From NCBI RefSeq assembly GCF_011397635.1, contig NC_064757.1, positions 29,769,839 through 29,833,838 on the forward strand: DNA of 64,000 bases. Reading direction: 5' to 3'. Shown piece after piece: positions 50,746 to 60,959 of the stretch. Source of the DNA: Epinephelus fuscoguttatus. Lineage: Eukaryota > Chordata > Actinopteri > Perciformes > Serranidae. The stretch's first letter is position 1. Every line of letters begins with the position of its first letter. A program made the position numbers and the translations under genes. The notes under the pieces were generated by a model. The model was given only the letters and a program-made list of their open reading frames with translations. It made no database searches and was not told where the DNA came from.

Positions 50746-51420
50746 CAAGGATGTCAAACATACAGCCCAAGGGCCAGAACCACATGCCCAAATGTCCAAT
50801 CCAGCCCTCTAGATGACTTTGCACACCTAATGTTGATGCACATGTGAAGGCTGAGAGGTTTCAGGAGCAATGTAAACAGTGAACAGATACTTCATGTTAA
50901 ATACTGTCTTAGAGGCTTTTCCACTCTGATCAGAACACAGCTCTCTGAAACAATAACTACTTTCTATGGTCATATTTAAAGATATTGAGCATTGTGCAAA
51001 ATATTGTCGACCAGCAGCTTCAATACAAAATAATCTGTATCAGATTTCTGTCTTAAAACAATATTGGTGGAGCCCTGCTGTTGAGGCACTGACAAAACTT
51101 AAGATTGTGAGTCAGGGGACGACTTAACCTGCCTCTTTAATAGCTTCCACTTTAGTGGAAAATTATGAAAAAAAGTCACACGTAATGAAAGTGAGTAGTA
51201 GACTGACTCAAAGTGGAAAAACTATGACAGACTGTTGAATTTGCTCATAATTTATCTTTCTTCTTTGTTTGGTAAATGGGTGAACACTTTCAGAATGATA
51301 AATTAATTTGGCGGGGTTGATATTTATAGGTTATAATGCAGTGGTTTCAGTGGTGCAGCCCACTTGAGATCAAATTAGGCTGTATGTGGCCCCTGAGCTA
51401 AAATTAGTTTGACACCCCTG
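50746..51420. mobile_element. Non-autonomous hAT element
   Basis: The left end CAAGGATGTCAAACATAC and the reverse of the right end CAGGGGTGTCAAACTAAT are hAT-type inverted repeats (the widespread CAGGGGTGTCAAAC family). Flanking octamers TTTTAAGC (50738-50745) and TATTAAGC (51421-51428) match at 7 of 8, a hAT-length duplication. 675 bp, no transposase frame. Confidence 0.75.
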
Positions 51421-52445
51421 TATTAAGCAAAGACCAACATCAACAACTATGCTCAAGATCCTCTGCCAACAACATTATGTGGAATAAAAATGAATAAATA
51501 CAATGTATGCAAATATACAAGACATATTTAAGTACTTTGCATCGCTTTCCCTTGCTATTCTTGACACAAAGCAAATTCCCTCTTAGTGTTTCCTTGTATG
51601 GAGTAACTTTACTGAGCTGGAGGAGTACTAATACTAAGAGATTTTCTTACTTAAACTCTGTAACTTCAGAGGGCACCCTCTTGATTTGCCTTCCCCAGAC
51701 TGCTGCAGCCTTATATTATCTTCAGCTAAACTTCACAATGGATTTTCACACAACAGTATGGACAGGAGGAACAATAACTCTTCCAGTACATGATGACATG
51801 TGAGCATACATGGTATTAAGATAGACCTGAGACAACGTCAGCCTCAAAGTGTCAAGGACAATTAAGATAGCCCTATATTTATACTGACACAGCTGGGAAC
51901 ATATATGATGCTGAAAATAGACAGCCAACAGTGTGTTCACTCACTTCTCTCCGTGTAATACACAGTAGTATCACAACATTGTTAGAAAGCAGTCATATGC
52001 TCTGTACACAACAAAGGAGCAGCAAACTTTATAGTCATGACTTGTATTATTAGTGTTGTGAGTGCATTGCTTGTCAGGTGTTAAAACCCTGATTTATTTG
52101 CCTACATTAGATTACAAAATAGCAGATTTGTTGTGTGTTTAGGGAGGAAACAGCAACGATGCACCGTCCGGCTGCAGCCGAATGTAAAGATGTAAACATT
52201 GAACAGGTGGTCATTTGTTTAGCATACACACTCCCACAGTAGTGTTGACGTGACAGTTGTGTTTTGGCTGAAGTCGCGACAGATTTATGTGTGAAGTTAG
52301 CTCCAACTCAACAGCACAATCACACCCTAATTAAGAGGAAAAGCCACGGTTTCAGTGCTAACCCAGTTGAAGCTTTCTGACAGGCTAGCTTGCTCCATCA
52401 CTAGATGCTAACTTAGCTGTAGCCCCAACATGAAACATCTCTCAC

Positions 52446-52610
52446 CACTTCACACGGTGCTCCCACACTCCGGACGGTGCTCGCATAATACTGCTATGCT
52501 GCACGGTCGAGATGAGTGCTGACAAGTCCCGGCAGGAGAGACACGGAGGCAAGAAACCCTGCTACTGAACTAGCGTAATGTTTATCCAAACAGTGGCAGC
52601 TCTGGCTCTG
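52446..52610 (-). other. fbxl17: Candidate 5' UTR exon of fbxl17
   Basis: On the minus strand this GC-richer stretch, with several CpGs, ends AAGTG|GTGAGAGATG, a usable splice donor. It could join the acceptor near 49776 to form the fbxl17 5' UTR. No TATA box is seen. The upper boundary is a guess. A competing candidate exon ends at 53975. Confidence 0.3.
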
Positions 52611-52777
52611 CTGCTGCTGAGGCTTCTTCCTCGTTTTCTTCTATGAGTTTAATGGCAGTTGGCATACCAGCTCTAAGGTGCATTACCGCCACCTACTGGA
52701 CGGGAGTGGTAGGGCAGTAGCAGCAGTAAAAAAAAAATATATATATATATTTCTATGTGTTGCAGGGGGCACTAAAG

Positions 52778-53411
52778 ATGTTTTCACACATAGTCCTTTT
52801 TAAACAAACCAAACTGAGCCCTCTTAAAGAGCACCAAAAAGTGGACCAACAGAAAGGGAATTTGAAAGAGGAGTCAGTTCTCTGTCTGGTCAACTTCAGC
52901 TCTGATGGAGCCTCAGTCCTCTCAGGCCTATTTTATATATTGACATAGTTTTGTTTTTACTTTGACGTGGCACTGCAGTGTGATTATGAGGCCCCATACT
53001 TTCAGATGAACCTAAAAGCGGAGGAAATCCTTAGTGGTTCTGTGCTGTAGACTGTTTCCGTTTGATGCATTCTATGGTCCAAATCTGGAGATGTGCAGTA
53101 TCTTCCGTGGACCAAGCTACTCCTCGTCCTGCATCCTTGCAAGCCTTACAGGCTAACATGGTTTCGTCTGTTTTTCAAGTGTCCCAGTGCAACCGCGTGT
53201 GATCTAGATGGTTAAGTACAATGGCAAAGAGCAAAGCAAACCTGGAGCGCTTTGTGCTCACAGTGCACAAGTAAAGTGAACTACACCGCTGACTTGAAGG
53301 GAACTAGTTCACTTCAGAGGGGTCTGAGTTCTCTTGGAGTGTTTGCATATGCGCAAAAAAAAGCTGAGCCAATTTAGAGGGCTGGAAAGGACCAAGTGTC
53401 AAAACACCCTA
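52778..53411. mobile_element. DNA transposon relic with inverted ends
   Basis: The left end GATGTTTTCACACATAGTCC is mirrored by the right end, which in reverse reads GGTGTTTTGACACTTGGTCC. A related end, GGTGTTTTCACGCTTGGTCC, begins a further fragment at 53557 in the opposite sense. No intact frame. Confidence 0.5.
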
Positions 53412-53680
53412 AGACCCAGGCAAAATTTGGTCTGTCAAGGTGAGAGCCCCTGAACTTTTAAGAGGCTCATGGAGCACAGGTGTGTGAGCCTCATCCTTGA
53501 TCTGTGAACACTCCTGCGTACATGCTCGCCTGGTAAGCTGAACAAACCTTGTGTTTCGGGTGTTTTCACGCTTGGTCCTTTTCAGTCCTCTAAACAGACT
53601 CAGCATTTTTTGGGCATATGTGTACACTCCCAGAAAACTAAGACCCCTCTGAATGAGTTCGGTTCGCTTCAAACTTTCAC
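53285..53680. repeat. Long imperfect inverted repeat
   Basis: The left arm about 53285-53411 and right arm about 53557-53680 are reverse complements with blocks GGTCCTTTCCAGCCCTCTAA / GGTCCTTTTCAGTCCTCTAA, GCATATG and AGACCCCTCTGAA. They flank a 145-bp spacer. Two opposed transposon ends of one family explain it. Confidence 0.6.
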
Positions 53681-53974
53681 TTTAAGATTTAAAATTTAAA
53701 AAAAAAAAATTACAATAAAAAACAACAATAATACACAATGAAACAGTATAACCTTATTTCACATGAAAACATCTTTAAAAAATATACACAAAGCCTTTTT
53801 ACTATGTATGATACATCATAATTCCCTCTCTAATATCTATTTTACATTGCAGTGAAAACATCAACAAATCTTCTCCTTAAAACAACTGGATTTATTCAAG
53901 TTTCTCACGTAAAGCTACATTTTACAATATTACACTGAACACCTCATGAGAACACTGTAACCATAGTAACTTAC

Positions 53975-54135
53975 CGTCGCCGAATAGTAATTTTTACCAA
54001 CTAGAGCTTGAACGCGTCACAACGTAAATTAACGCAACCTCCGCGAGATGTTCGTTGTGTCCAACGGCTGCTTAGCGGTAACGGCTAACAGCTAACTGAA
54101 CTAGCTCTCCTCCTGTTGTCCTTTCCCTCCACTCC
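53975..54135 (-). other. Candidate minus-strand first exon with consensus donor
   Basis: Reading the minus strand, a CpG-bearing stretch ends TTCGGCGACG|GTAAGTTA, an excellent splice donor. It could be the true or an alternative first exon of fbxl17, or belong to a divergent non-coding transcript starting opposite prxl2c. The 5' boundary is not visible. Inference only. Confidence 0.35.
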
Positions 54136-54300
54136 TTTCAGTAGTTTAGTGATAATTTAGGGGCACCTGAGAGCTTTTGTAGTTTTAACATAACGATACA
54201 GTGTTTTCCGGGGTTCAACGTGACGTCAGATAACTCTTCTCCCCCAGAGAGCAGGTAAAGTGTAACGAGCTGGTAGGAGGGCCGAGAAAAAATGGCCTCT
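53980..54300. promoter_or_regulatory. Candidate divergent promoter between fbxl17 and prxl2c
   Basis: A locally CpG-richer block lies between the minus-strand fbxl17 and the plus-strand prxl2c ATG at 54793. It contains a perfect palindromic CRE, TGACGTCA, at 54221-54228. CREs in CpG promoters commonly bind CREB/ATF. Whether transcription starts here in one or both directions cannot be seen from sequence. Confidence 0.35.
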
Positions 54301-54792
54301 CTATTATTTCGTAGGCTTTGCTTTGTAGTTATGTTGTTGTTGCCATGTGTAATATTTTGAAATATTGGTAGTAATAGTATGAGTAAAAAATAGTAATAGA
54401 TCAACTTTTTGATTATTTTTTTCTCTCCCCGTTTGTGGCGCCCCCTATGGATGACGGCGCCTTGGGAGTTTCCTTCCTGTGACACAGGCTGGCACTGCAC
54501 ACTGCTGCTGTGCACTCACTGATGTCACCTTCTATTCTACATTAAAGGAAATAGAAATGGACCCAGTAGTATTGCTTACTACATAATTATTATGAACTAT
54601 TAATATGTACTTATTTACTTTGCTGTTCACTTTAACCTTCAGTTTCGGTCCTCTCTCCTCCCTCTGTCTTTGACACACTCAGAGACACACACACACAGCA
54701 TATGGGCGTGAATCTGCAGCCACCCTCTCCTCCAGCCAGAACGGCAACTCCCAAAATAGCAAAGCGAATTCGGAAAGCCTCAGGAAAAAAAA

Positions 54793-54975
54793 ATGGCTGA
54801 AGCACTTTCCCCAATAACTCGTCAAGTCACCAAAGAAAACCAGGAGCTTTGGGTCCCCTCTGTCGATTATCGCCTCGAAGACGTCGAGGACTGTTTAATT
54901 TACGACCGACATGGATCCTCTGTTCCGTTCAAGAATTTATATCAAGACAGGAAATCGGTCATAATTTTCGTGCGG
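54793..54975 (+). CDS. prxl2c: Peroxiredoxin-like 2C, coding exon 1
   Basis: PRXL2C (AAED1, AhpC/TSA antioxidant-enzyme-domain protein) belongs to the peroxiredoxin-like 2 family with a thioredoxin fold. Mammalian work has linked it to glycolysis signalling, and its enzymology is poorly defined. This exon gives residues 1-61, from MAEALSPITRQV to SVIIFVR. It includes the first strand-turn of the fold (HGSSVPFKNLY) and the beta strand VIIFVR that leads into the active site. The ATG follows an A-rich leader; it is the only upstream Met in frame and gives the family length. The donor is CGG|GTAGGG. The whole spliced product is 225 residues, against about 226 in mammals. Starts head to head with fbxl17. 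Confidence 0.92.
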
Positions 54976-55310
54976 GTAGGGGAATAACTTTCTTTGGCTT
55001 AACCTTGCTGTTGACTCATAGGCTTCACTGCCTCAAGTAAAATCATGTCAGGCTCGAGTTAAGTAGATTGAGCCCCAATAAAAGGCATCACAGTAAGCAA
55101 CAGGTGAGCATCAGCCTTGGCGGACAGATGCCCCAACAGCTTCCCATGCTATGATGCTATGATGGCAGCGGAGGAATGGAGAGATCATGTCCATAGGTGA
55201 AGACAGAGGGCTGAACATTATATAGGTGCAAGATGAAAGTTTTAAACAGTGATGTGTCATCACTATAACCTATTAACTAGCTCTGTTACATACTTTGTGT
55301 GTCCCTGCAG

Positions 55311-55379
55311 AATTTCTTGTGCTACACCTGTAAAGAATATGTGGAGGATTTGAGCAAAATACCTAAAGAAGCACTAGAG
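55311..55379 (+). CDS. prxl2c: Peroxiredoxin-like 2C, coding exon 2 (CxxC active site)
   Basis: This exon encodes 23 residues, NFLCYTCKEYVEDL to KEALE. FLCYTCKEY is the family active-site helix with a C-Y-T-C motif (residues 65 and 68), a thioredoxin-like C-x-x-C arrangement in place of the single peroxidatic cysteine of classical peroxiredoxins. Acceptor CCCTGCAG, donor GAG|GTAAGC, phase 0 on both sides. Confidence 0.93.
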
Positions 55380-55635
55380 GTAAGCCCTGATCCACAGCTG
55401 TGGATGCACTGGACAGGCAAAAACACCCTAGGTGAAAATGTTTTTTCATGCCCTGGTCAATATTTTGGGCTAATTATGCTTCCATAACATGTTATCTTTA
55501 AAACAAATTGAAAGAAAACTTCTAAAATACACATTAAGGTGTTTACTTTAGTTCAGATTTCTGTTCTGGAAATATGTGCAGTGATCCAGCTCCACCTGGC
55601 TTGGTCTCGGCAATGTCCTCAAAACATCAATAAGT

Positions 55636-55946
55636 CCAGACTGGTAGAAAAAGATTTCCACACACTTACATCTATGCAGTGTTTCACTTTATTGTTGAGC
55701 TTTTGGTCTGTTAATAATAATAATGATAAATAAAATAATAATAAAAAATATTTAAAAAAATAATGAAATTATAACATTTAATTTCCCCTTGAGGATTAAT
55801 AATGTATATAAAATAAAATTAATCAAATTAAATTATTAGACCTTCCTATGTTTGCTCTGATGAAGGTCTAATAGACCGAAAGCTCAACAATAAAGTGAAA
55901 CTCTGCATAGATGTAAGTGTGTGGAAATCTGTTTCTACCAGTCTGG
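55636..55946 (+). mobile_element. Penelope-like terminal inverted repeat in prxl2c intron 2
   Basis: 74-bp arms (55636..55709 and 55873..55946) are inverted copies with three mismatches (71/74). The spacer of 163 bp is AT-rich and includes CTGATGA at 55857-55863, then GGTCT-AAT-AGACC (stem-loop) and GAAA at 55878-55881, the arrangement of a hammerhead-ribozyme core as carried by Penelope-like retroelements. There is one extra A after CTGATGA. The matching cleavage-side helix was not convincingly found. Confidence 0.5.
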
Positions 55947-56559
55947 AAATGTATGCAAAAAGCACATTTAATTAGGCATATTAAAATGTACAATTTCAGA
56001 AAACTGGTAATACAAAAACTGATTAATTTAATTAATCAACTGGGGAAGTTTAATGGTGATGTCTGTTAGTTAAAATTCCTACCCAGTGTCTAATTTTTGG
56101 TCTAAAAATGTATGGAATATGACAAAATTTGTCTTAATAGGAAGGGTTTTTTTTGTTTTTTTCCTCATACTCTGAGCCAAAAATGTCCACTTCAGGAGCA
56201 CCAACCTTTTTTCGTTTCTTATTCTTATTTGATAGGGACGACGCAATTACCATAGTGCCAATACAGAGTAGGCTATGGGATGGATGTGTTGCACAGAGAG
56301 TTTATAGATATTGTCAATTTTCAACTCTTGTCCCTAGTTGGGCTTTTACATGTCTGCCTAAAATATGATAAGAAATATGCAGTTTAAAACACATAATAAT
56401 CCACAATACACTATAAACACGGAAGGCACAATATAAAACATAAACCACAATACACACAATACACATTCCACAGAACATAATACAAACATCACAAAACATC
56501 CCACACCTACTACAATACACATATTACAATACACTAATATCCCCTAAAAATTTGAGGGC

Positions 56560-56880
56560 ATTTAGCTAAGAGTGGGTACAGCTCTGCTTTGGTTTTAGCC
56601 TGCACTTGACCTTTGTTGTGAAGGATTTTAAATCTGTAATCAGCTTTATTTTAGTTGGTAGTGTGTTGTGAGCTGACAGCCCTTTATGGAAAAGGCTGAT
56701 TGTCCAAATTTAGCTTTACAACATGGTATTTTACAATTGCCATTCACACTGCTCCTTGTTACTGTCTTGTCTTGTCTGAGTTTTATTACTATCTATGCTA
56801 CATTCTAAAGGTTTTTACAAAGAGGGTTGTTCATGTATCATCCATAGCCTAATTTATAGAACATTTTATTCCTATAAAAC
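56560..56880 (-). mobile_element. LINE 3' fragment in prxl2c intron 2
   Basis: The reverse strand encodes, in two frames, NGNCKIPCCKAKFGQSAFSI, then KGCQL, then after a frameshift LPTKIKLITDLKSFTTKVKC and RLKPKQSCTHS. This is the C-terminal tail of a LINE reverse-transcriptase ORF (FGxSAFSxxG...LPxxIK..SxxxFK pattern). 5'-truncated and frameshifted. Confidence 0.65.
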
Positions 56881-57251
56881 ATTGTTTTTTAATGGCTGTT
56901 GCCAGTATTTTCTCATTTATGGAGTGATAAAAAGAGTTATCCAAAATTCCCTCCGTAAAATCCTTTGACTTTAATATGTCAACGAAATTAAACAAGAATT
57001 CTGAACTTGGCTTAATCCAATGTTCAGATTTTTGTTCTGTAAGTGTCTGCAAATCAGTGCATATTTAATTAGTTAATGTTCCATTTGTATATTTAAACAC
57101 AAAATCCCAGAAAACTCACCTGGGGTGTCTCTCCTGTGTCAGCCTAGTTTCACATTTGAAGTTCAGATCAGAGTTAATGTCCTAGTGATAGCTTTGATGG
57201 GTGTAAATCTAAATGACTGACTCTGAAAACATTTGATGTGTGTTGTTGCAG

Positions 57252-57305
57252 AATGCCGACATTAGACTGGTCGTGATTGGTCAGTCTGCTTATCATCACA
57301 TAGAG
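57252..57305 (+). CDS. prxl2c: Peroxiredoxin-like 2C, coding exon 3
   Basis: This short 18-codon exon reads NADIRLVVIGQSAYHHIE, the second core beta strand plus the conserved IGQSxYHHIE signature of the family. Acceptor TTGTTGCAG, donor GAG|GTAATG, phase 0. The preceding intron (1.87 kb) carries a Penelope-like inverted repeat and a LINE remnant. Confidence 0.93.
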
Positions 57306-57390
57306 GTAATGGATTTTGTGATTATTGTGAATAAGGTCAGTCTGCCACATCTGTTCCATCATGCTAATTTTAGTTTTCGATCTTGTCTAG

Positions 57391-57496
57391 CAATTCTGCT
57401 CACTGACAGGGTATCCTTATGAAATATACGTGGACCCGGAGAGGTGCATTTATCAAAAGCTTGGGATGAAGAGAGAGGAGAAATTTTCAGACTCAG
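57391..57496 (+). CDS. prxl2c: Peroxiredoxin-like 2C, coding exon 4
   Basis: This exon encodes QFCSLTGYPYEIYVDPER through GMKREEKFSDS. It contains the YEIYVDPER strand and the LGMKR helix typical of AhpC/TSA-like PRXL2 proteins. Acceptor TTGTCTAG|CAA, donor TCAG|GTAATG, leaving phase 1. The 85-bp intron before it is the shortest in the gene. Confidence 0.93.
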
Positions 57497-57583
57497 GTAA
57501 TGCAGTAACAGTTTAAGTTCATGAACGTAGCATATTCTGACATGGTAATTTATAAAGAATTGCATCTGTATATGTTTGTGTAG

Positions 57584-57718
57584 CCAACCCCAGTCCCCAT
57601 GTGAAGTCTGGTATGTTTATGGGACAAATGAAGAGTATCTGGAGGGCCATGACAAGCCCTGCATTTGACTTCCAGGGAGACCTGCATCAGCAAGGTGGAG
57701 CCATCATTGCAGGACCAG
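57584..57718 (+). CDS. prxl2c: Peroxiredoxin-like 2C, coding exon 5
   Basis: This exon encodes (A)NPSPHVKSGMFMGQMKSI, then WRAMTSPAFDFQGDLHQQGG, ending in AIIAGPG. The DFQGDxxQQGG segment is a signature of the PRXL2C family and precedes the last beta strands. Entered in phase 1 after GTGTAG and left in phase 1 with CCAG|GTCAGT. Confidence 0.93.
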
Positions 57719-57822
57719 GTCAGTTTGTCTCTGTTTCCTTGTATTTCTGCTAAGTCTTAATTTCTCCTTCTGGCATCACTGTGTTGTATAGGCTACTCTC
57801 TCACTCTTTCATCCCTCTGCAG

Positions 57823-57953
57823 GCTCTCAAGTTCATTTTTCTCATTTTGACATGAATCGCCTGGACCACATGCCCATTAACTGGCTCCTGCAGCTCGCTG
57901 GAGTTCAACAGACTCTGGACTTCAGCGATAAGCCAAAGATCATCCATGTGTAG
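57823..57953 (+). CDS. prxl2c: Peroxiredoxin-like 2C, coding exon 6 with stop
   Basis: This terminal coding exon gives (G)SQVHFSHFDMNRLDHMPIN and the C-terminus KPKIIHV followed by TAG. The NRLDHxPIN and final xVIHV/IIHV motifs match vertebrate PRXL2C ends, so the protein is complete. Acceptor CTCTGCAG. No strong AATAAA was found close downstream; the next ones are in or near SINE copies after 58380. Confidence 0.93.
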
Positions 57954-58436
57954 CAGGCCAGCCGCCTGAAATCACGCTTCTCCCCACATCACTGTTATTA
58001 TCACACATGCAGGGATCTATATGTGTTACATGTTAAGTTACATCACCATTATGCACTGGCAAAATGCTACAAAGAGTGTGGGCAACATCACTCGCTGTAA
58101 CAGATATTTGTGTCGCAGTATTTCTGAGTCTGTTGTTTATCATGTGTGTAAGCTACTGGTTAGCAACTTGACTGCCTCGCCAAAATCTTGGATAGGTCTA
58201 AAACATACCATCTGTGTTAAGTGTAAAAGTTTATTCTTGACCTTGGAAACAGTAGTTTGACGGAAACAGAGTCTAAACTCGAGGTCTCCTTTCTAGTTTT
58301 TCAGAGCTGTCAATCACATTTCATGAGCTGCTGAAGTTGAAAACTCTGGGAAAAGCCAGTAATGTCACTTTTCAACCAACATTAAATGGGCTCTGTTCCA
58401 GTTTGCGCAACTTATTCTGAACCATTTGAAGCATTC

Positions 58437-58812
58437 ACTCATTTCATTTATTTTCTGTAACCACATATCCTGTTGGGAGTTGCGTAGGGGCTGGAGCCTG
58501 TCCCAGCTGCCATTGGACAAAAGGCAGGGTACACCCTGGACAGGTCACCAGACTATCACAGGGCTGACACATAAAGACAGACAACCATTCATGCTCTCAT
58601 TCACACCTACAGCCAATGAAGAGTCACTACTTAACCTAACCTACATGTCTTTGGACTGTGGGAGGAAGCCGAAGTACCCAGTGAAAACCCACGCTGACAC
58701 GGGGAGAACATGCAAAACTCTGAGCAGAAGGGCTCCCCCACCCTGGGCTCGTGCCAGGAACCCTTGTTGCTGTGAGTCGACAATGCTAACCACTGAACCA
58801 CCATGCCACCCT
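58437..58812 (-). mobile_element. tRNA-derived SINE, minus copy
   Basis: It contains GGGTACACCCTGGACAGGTC, CACAGGGCTGACACATAAAG and ATGTCTTTGGACTGTGGGAG, and ends near 58812 with the tRNA-like head in reverse. Same family as 3276..4297 and 59041..59390. It lies 3' of prxl2c. Confidence 0.7.
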
Positions 58813-59040
58813 ACCGTTCGGAGCAAAAATAAATTGGTTTAAAGCCCAAAAAGTTGGTACCCAGCTCGAACCGAAAAATAGCAGGTTTACACTGACCTGA
58901 AGTGCGAATCGTAACCATATCAGTGAACATGTCATATTCTACATGTTGGAAAGAGAGGATGGTCAAGTGAGAAAACATATTATCATCAACAGATGGTCCA
59001 TGCTTGTTTTTCGGATGAAGACAAATATCTGTGTTAACAT

Positions 59041-59390
59041 AGGGTGGCACGTTGGTGCAGAGGTTAACATTGACACCTCACAGTAAGAGGGTTCCTGGTT
59101 CAAACTCAGGGTGGGGGAGGCCCTCTGTGCGGAGTCTGCATGTTCTCCCCGCATGTTATCAGCATGGACTTCCTCCCACAGTCCAAAGACATGCAGGTTA
59201 GGTTAATTGGTGACTCTAAATTGCCCTGTAGATGTGAATGTGAGCATGTCTGTCTCTATGTGTCAGTCCTGTGATAGTCTGGCGACCTGTCCAGGGTGTA
59301 CCCCGCCTCTCTCCCAATGTCAGCTGGGATAGGCTCCAGCCCCCTCGCGACCCCTAACAGGATAGGCAGTTGGGGAAATGAATGAAATAA
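59041..59390 (+). mobile_element. tRNA-derived SINE, plus copy
   Basis: It starts AGGGTGGCACGTTGGTGCAG followed by AGGTTAACA (A box), then GGTTCCTGGTTCAAACTCAG (B box). It continues with ACAGTCCAAAGACATGCAGG and GACCTGTCCAGGGTGTACCC. With the minus copy 230 bp away it makes an inverted SINE pair between prxl2c and cdc14b. The rest of the intergenic region to 60411 shows nothing recognisable apart from the presumed cdc14b 5' UTR. Confidence 0.75.
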
Positions 59391-60411
59391 CAGAACAAAA
59401 GCTTGCAGGTAATCAATACAATCTGCTGTACTTCCGCTGTGCATTGTGTAATACCCTCAGGTGATGATGCATCCCTGATTACAGTGGTTCTGCTAAAAAG
59501 TGGTTGAAAGTAAAACGCAGGCTAGTTTGCTAGAAAGCACCAAGGTTCCAAGAGTTCTTGATGAAACCTGTTCAAGAACCAGAGCTAATTCGGTGGGAAA
59601 GTGGTATTAGTGAACTGAGTAACGTTCTTCTGCTAATTTAGACCGTGAGATATGGTATAAAGCTCTGGAAGAGCTTGTAAGTTGTCCTTGAGGTAAGATT
59701 GGTCTGGTGTGAAAGCATGAATGATGTGTGGCTGTGTGTGCAAGAGGGACATGAATGCATTACGGTTTGATTTTCTAGCCTACCTTTTCTATCACTTATT
59801 TTACTATGTCTTTTATTCTGTAATTCTGTTCTCATACTTGTTGTGAGATGGTGTGCATGATTAATATTTATGAGCACTTAATAACTGGTGCACTGGTGTC
59901 AGTGGATCACAGTCTTCTTTTTGTACCCACTTTCTTTATATTGACAGTGTATATTTTACTGCAAGTAAAGTTTAATTGCTGTTTCTTGGCTGTATTTGTC
60001 TTGTGTCATACTACTTGCATGCAGCCTGTACCCTTATGCATGATCATTGCCCTGTCATGTCCATATGGGATCTACTCAGCACATATAGGACTACATCCCC
60101 CACGTTATCTATACAGCTGGTGCAGATAAACAGTGGAGGTGGACGCTGGACATCCAGTCCTGATACGTCACATGCAGGGGATTCAGAAAGCAAAAAACCT
60201 GCCCCTGCTCATAGACGTCACCACCACCACCGGAGAGGCTGGAGCAGACACACAACACACACGCAGTCCCAGATCATCAGCAGCACAGGAGGCAAGCACC
60301 ATGCCATAACAACAGAGCGACCAGACGGGGACAAGGCGCCGCACTGCGAAGCGAAGGAGGTGTGTTGCTGCAGCCGCTCAGGAATGTCCACCGTGCAACC
60401 CTGAAGACAAC

Positions 60412-60520
60412 ATGAAACGCAAGAGCGAGAGGAGACGGGCAGAGTCGAGGAAAAAGCGCTGTGCAGCTCCCAACAGCTCAGAGGCGGAGCCTAACTCTGA
60501 TATTTACACTGAGATAACAG
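60412..60520 (+). CDS. cdc14b: CDC14 phosphatase B, alternative first exon 1a
   Basis: CDC14B is a dual-specificity, proline-directed phosphatase acting on CDK sites in mitotic exit, the DNA-damage checkpoint and cilia; it localises to nucleus, nucleolus and chromatin. This exon gives MKRKSERRRAESRKKRC and ends SDIYTEIT plus one base (phase 1). The MKRKSERR start is the known vertebrate CDC14B N-terminus, a basic nuclear/nucleolar targeting segment, and DIYTEIT(D) corresponds to the conserved DVYLDITD before the first core strand. The donor is ACAG|GTAAGA, compatible with exon 2 at 61698. It lies about 2.5 kb downstream of prxl2c on the same strand, as in the human 9q22 pair. Confidence 0.85.
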
Positions 60521-60959
60521 GTAAGAGGGTCTGCAGGATGAACCCGGTCAACTTTGAGTTTGAGCCCAGTTGGCAAATATGAGGAGAAGCAGACAGCAGA
60601 CGGGACTGCGCATGCACAGCATTGCGTTTTGAATGTCCAGGGTGTGTGCAAATCTGATTTTTTTTTTCAGCTTTTGACCTATTATGGCGACACCGTCTGT
60701 CCCTTTACCGTCAATGCATTTGGTCTGCATCGAGTATGTGTTCAAAATACACACTATCTGCAGTTCAGTTTTGCTTTGGTACTTTAGAGCAAGAAATTAT
60801 AACTTATAACGCTTTATCACGATGTGTAGGCGAAGTATAGAGATGGAAAGGTGTGTCAAGGGCTTAAATATCATAGCTGACCCACTGTCAGTGTCGTCCA
60901 GCGTACATTTTCACATCTTTCATGGCGTTTTCCTGCCTCTTGTCCATCCTTGCGCAGCT

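Noticed and set aside
56314..56520. Cys/Val/Tyr-rich 68-aa minus frame
   Set aside because: Arises from a degenerate ACAATACA-type simple repeat.
59976..60404. 142-aa frame just before cdc14b exon 1a
   Set aside because: Not in frame with the exon 1a ATG and no family similarity; best read as intergenic DNA plus 5' UTR.
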